From Polaromonas sp. AET17H-212 (GTDB lineage Bacteria > Pseudomonadota > Gammaproteobacteria > Burkholderiales > Burkholderiaceae_C): a DNA stretch of 64,000 nt. The stretch covers positions 1 through 64,000 of the forward strand of contig NZ_NBZW01000016.1 in assembly GCF_002379085.1 (NCBI RefSeq), written 5' to 3'. Shown piece by piece: positions 62,064 to 64,000 of this stretch. The translations under genes were made by a program, and so were the position numbers. Under the pieces are notes generated by a model. That model ran no database searches. It saw only the letters and a program-made list of their open reading frames with translations, and had not been told where the DNA came from. Within the stretch, counting starts at the first letter, position 1. The number at the start of each line of letters is the position of its first letter.

Positions 62064-62779
62064 CACAGCACCTGCTGCAAGGCCGGCAAGAAAAGGAAAT
62101 CCTGTGGTTCCAGAGGCGTGACGCGCTCAAGGCCGCCGCGGCCTGGGTGGCCATGGGGGGCCTGCCGGCCGCGATGGCGCAGCAGCGCAGCAACATCGTG
62201 CAACTCACCGGTGACGCCACCCTCAACGGCAGCCGCCTGAGCCCGGAGCATACGATACAGACCGGCGATGTGATCCAGACCGGACCGGGCGCCAACCTCG
62301 TGTTTGCAATCGGCAACTCGGCCTTCCAGGTGCGCCAGAACTCGCGCCTGTCGGTGGAGCGTGGTGCCACGCTCCATGCGGTCAGCCTGTTGCGCCTGCT
62401 GACCGGCGCGGTGGCCAGCGTCTGGGGCAAGGGCGTGAACCGCGCCATCGTCATGCCAACCCTGACCGCCGGCATACGCGGCACCGGCGTGTATGCCGAG
62501 ATTTTTGCCGACCAGGGCAAGCGCAACTATTTCTGCAACTGTTATGGCACGGTGGACCTGGGCGCGGGCAGCGACAAGCAAGTGTCCCAGGCGCAATACC
62601 ACCAGTCGTTCTGGGCCGACGCCGAACCGCGCAACGGGCGCTACCTGTCGCCCGCCCAGGCGCTGAACCACACCGACGAAGAGCTGGAATTTCTGGCCCG
62701 CCTGGTGAACCAGCGCACGGCCTGGCAGATCGCCGGCCGAAAAGGCATCAAGGACGGCCGCGGCCAGATGGGCTACTGA
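62060..62779 (+). CDS. Exported FecR-domain protein
   Basis: The protein has 239 residues. A twin-Arg leader (WFQRRDALKAAAAWVAMGG) leads into a FecR-like beta domain (VVQLTGDATLNG-type, here NIVQLTGDATLNGSRLSPE, DVIQTGPGANLVFAIGNSAFQV, LLTGAVASVWGKG and TLTAGIRGTGVY). The last pattern, common in FecR-domain proteins, suggests a periplasmic beta-structured scaffold. NYFCNCYGTVDL adds two close cysteines. No sigma factor or TonB receptor is adjacent, so it is not a classical iron-regulatory FecR. Its ATG overlaps the preceding stop. Confidence 0.78.
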   Translation: MTQHLLQGRQEKEILWFQRRDALKAAAAWVAMGGLPAAMAQQRSNIVQLTGDATLNGSRLSPEHTIQTGDVIQTGPGANLVFAIGNSAFQVRQNSRLSVERGATLHAVSLLRLLTGAVASVWGKGVNRAIVMPTLTAGIRGTGVYAEIFADQGKRNYFCNCYGTVDLGAGSDKQVSQAQYHQSFWADAEPRNGRYLSPAQALNHTDEELEFLARLVNQRTAWQIAGRKGIKDGRGQMGY

Positions 62780-62824
62780 GCCCCGGCCGCTGGGCCGTCG
62801 GCCCAACGCTGCCGCCAGCCGGCC

Positions 62825-63661
62825 TCACCAGGCATCGCCGGCGGCGTTCTGCAACCGGCGCACCAACGCCACCAACTGCGGCCGCACCTCGGTCATCAGG
62901 AACTGCGGCGAGAGCTTGAAACCGGGTCCGCCGCAATTGACCACCATCACTGAACGCCCGCTTCCCGGACGGAAAGCCGCGGCGATGGCATTCACGTCTT
63001 TCTGCCACTCGCCAAACGAGGCGCAACAGCCGTGCTCGCGGTAGTGCACCAGGGCCAGTTCCAGCGCGTCCCGGGTCTGCGGCCAGGCTTTTTCGTCCTG
63101 GGCCCGGATGCGCTCCATCAGCGCACTGCGTTCGCTGTCGCTGCAGCCGGCCAGGTAGGCGCGCCCCATCGCCGTGCTGGCCAGCGGAATGCGTGAACCG
63201 ACGTCCAGGCTCAGCGTGAGGGCCGATTCGCTGCGGCAGTTCTCGACATAAATCATGCTCAGGCGGTCGCGTATGCCCAAAGACACCATGGCCTGCGAAC
63301 TGTCGGCCAGCTCCTGCATCATCGGCCGCGCCAGCTGGCGCATGTCCATGCGGGCCAGCATGGCGCTGCCCAGCGCCAGCACCGCGCTGCCGAGCCGGTA
63401 GCCCGGGTTGCCGTTGCCGTCCTGCGCATGTTCGAGGTAGCCCTGTTTGGTCAGCGTGTAGGTCAGACGTGAAATCGTGGACTTGGGCAGGCCGCAGCGG
63501 CGCGCCAGTTCCTGGTTGCCCAGGGTGCGGTCACGCGAACGGAAGGCACCGAGCACGTCAAGGCCGCGTGCCAGCGCGGTCACAAAATGCCGGTCTTCCT
63601 TCACGTTTCCGACGATGGCCCTGGCCGGAGCGGCCGGTTCTGAAGTGCGTACTTTTTCCAT
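62825..63661 (-). CDS. IclR-family transcriptional regulator
   Basis: The protein has 278 residues. The N-terminal winged helix is ALARGLDVLGAFRSRDRTLG with LARRCGLPKSTISRLTYTL; the C-terminal effector domain has YVENCRSESALTLSLDVGSR and IPLASTAMGRAYLAG, followed by the conserved AFRPGSGRSVMVVNCGGP. IclR regulators usually respond to small organic acids. Two copies of a dyad, one overlapping its own leader and one 140 bases away, suggest autocontrol and control of a neighbouring promoter. Confidence 0.88.
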   Translation of the reverse strand: MEKVRTSEPAAPARAIVGNVKEDRHFVTALARGLDVLGAFRSRDRTLGNQELARRCGLPKSTISRLTYTLTKQGYLEHAQDGNGNPGYRLGSAVLALGSAMLARMDMRQLARPMMQELADSSQAMVSLGIRDRLSMIYVENCRSESALTLSLDVGSRIPLASTAMGRAYLAGCSDSERSALMERIRAQDEKAWPQTRDALELALVHYREHGCCASFGEWQKDVNAIAAAFRPGSGRSVMVVNCGGPGFKLSPQFLMTEVRPQLVALVRRLQNAAGDAW

Positions 63662-63665
63662 GGTG

Positions 63666-63680
63666 TTCTGCAATGCGGAA
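63666..63680. promoter_or_regulatory. Candidate IclR operator, copy 1
   Basis: TTCTGCAATGCGGAA, an imperfect dyad, lies 4 bases upstream of the IclR ATG, ideal for autorepression. Confidence 0.6.
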
Positions 63681-63808
63681 TATGGCAATCCTATCAGTTC
63701 ATGTTGTCCACAGGACTGATTTCCCGGAATTTCTCAATGGAACGATGGAATTTCCTAACCTGGGCCGCATGGGGCGGCCGCACAATTCCTCAACATTGTG
63801 ATCTATAA

Positions 63809-63825
63809 ATTCTGCAATGCAGAAT
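63809..63825. promoter_or_regulatory. Candidate IclR operator, copy 2
   Basis: ATTCTGCAATGCAGAAT is a perfect palindrome with 8-base arms and a single central base. A -10-like TATAAA lies just upstream at 63804-63809. Confidence 0.65.
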
Positions 63826-63923
63826 GATGGGACGACAGCGACAAGCCGGACCAGACCCCGGCCTTGGCGCGCCAGCTGCTGGCCGGACAACCGCGTCGGT
63901 TCGACGTTTCTCGAGGTCGCCGT

Positions 63924-63940
63924 GTTCGGGCGAGCCCGAA
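63924..63940 (-). terminator. Short hairpin after the edge gene
   Basis: TTCGGGC and GCCCGAA pair around a short loop, 6 bases after the stop codon of the partial gene at the right edge. No T-tract is visible. Confidence 0.4.
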
Positions 63941-63946
63941 GGCTGC

Positions 63947-64000
63947 TCAGGCCGCGCGACGTACTTCCAGGATTTCGTACTCGATCGCTTCGCGGTAAGT
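63947..64000 (-). CDS. C-terminal end of a gene at the window edge
   Basis: The last 17 codons read TYREAIEYEILEVRRAA and then TGA. The frame is open to the edge. It is too short for identification. It would end toward the IclR promoter region. Confidence 0.5.
   Translation of the reverse strand, partial: TYREAIEYEILEVRRAA

Noticed and set aside
62060..62779. Iron-citrate FecR regulator
   Set aside because: There is no FecI sigma factor or TonB receptor adjacent, and the leader is an export signal rather than the cytoplasmic start of an anti-sigma factor.

Overview
High-GC bacterial chromosome. Gene order (pyrG-kdsA-DUF1330-eno-ftsB, xseB-ispA-dxs-folE2), the many Bug/TTT-type periplasmic receptors and a characteristic short GCTAT...ATAGC repeat point to Burkholderiales, most likely Comamonadaceae (Polaromonas/Rhodoferax/Variovorax-like). 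Nothing in the window settles the genus. No rRNA, tRNA, CRISPR array or prophage was seen.

Left edge to 6 kb: a truncated transposase-like ORF beside what looks like the 5' end of a group II intron, placed just after the terminator of a small lipoprotein gene. Then come a DUF7931-type protein, the ribosomal-protein hydroxylase roxA, a SlyD-like isomerase, a glycine-zipper lipoprotein, dut, a small membrane protein and coaBC. 6-15 kb: the pyrG-kdsA-DUF1330-eno-ftsB operon, a P-loop protein, hslO, a gamma-carbonic anhydrase, a DUF455 ferritin-like protein and a cyclopropane-fatty-acid synthase with an upstream perfect FNR/Anr-type box. 15-23.5 kb: two Bug receptors flanking xerD, a 345-bp inverted-repeat-bounded structured element, an AEC transporter and a tungstate transporter (tupBCA) with a divergent ModE-like regulator.

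23.6-29.2 kb is a selenium locus: an EgtB/SenA-type enzyme facing, on the other strand, a SenB-type glycosyltransferase that overlaps a SelD/SenC selenophosphate synthetase. This is the senABC gene set for selenoneine. A FimL/ChpA-N-terminus-like gene sits inside it. 29.4-34.4 kb is a TRAP system (dctQM) converging on two tandem DctP paralogues. 34.6-38.5 kb is isoprenoid and folate metabolism (folE2-dxs-ispA-xseB). 38.7-45.1 kb holds a Rieske oxygenase, a DMT permease whose reading frame contains a 107-bp repeat, a sulfurtransferase, an orphan PAS/GAF histidine kinase and a hemerythrin.

45.5-52 kb is the second standout. A LacI/PtxS-like regulator is followed by an operon of two PAAT-type permeases, a binding protein, an ATPase, a PfkB-type kinase and a 2-hydroxyacid dehydrogenase. 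Palindromes TGAAAC(C/T)GGTTTCA lie before both the regulator and the operon. They match the established PtxS operator, so the operon is probably for 2-ketogluconate (or a similar keto sugar acid) imported by an ABC transporter and processed by KguK/KguD-like enzymes. A decayed 5' copy of the kinase gene lies upstream of the regulator.

52-64 kb: a cluster of three very small genes, a ZIP metal transporter, two exported hydrolases (DLH and FAH folds) next to an AraC regulator, polA, a DUF2782 protein, thrB, a BPSS1780-type membrane protein, a FecR-like exported protein, and an IclR regulator with two copies of a TTCTGCA-A-TGCAGAA-type dyad upstream. Two dispersed repeat families recur: 11 copies of the short GCTAT/ATAGC hairpin, at least four lying wholly inside reading frames, and four copies of a roughly 100-bp GC-rich element.
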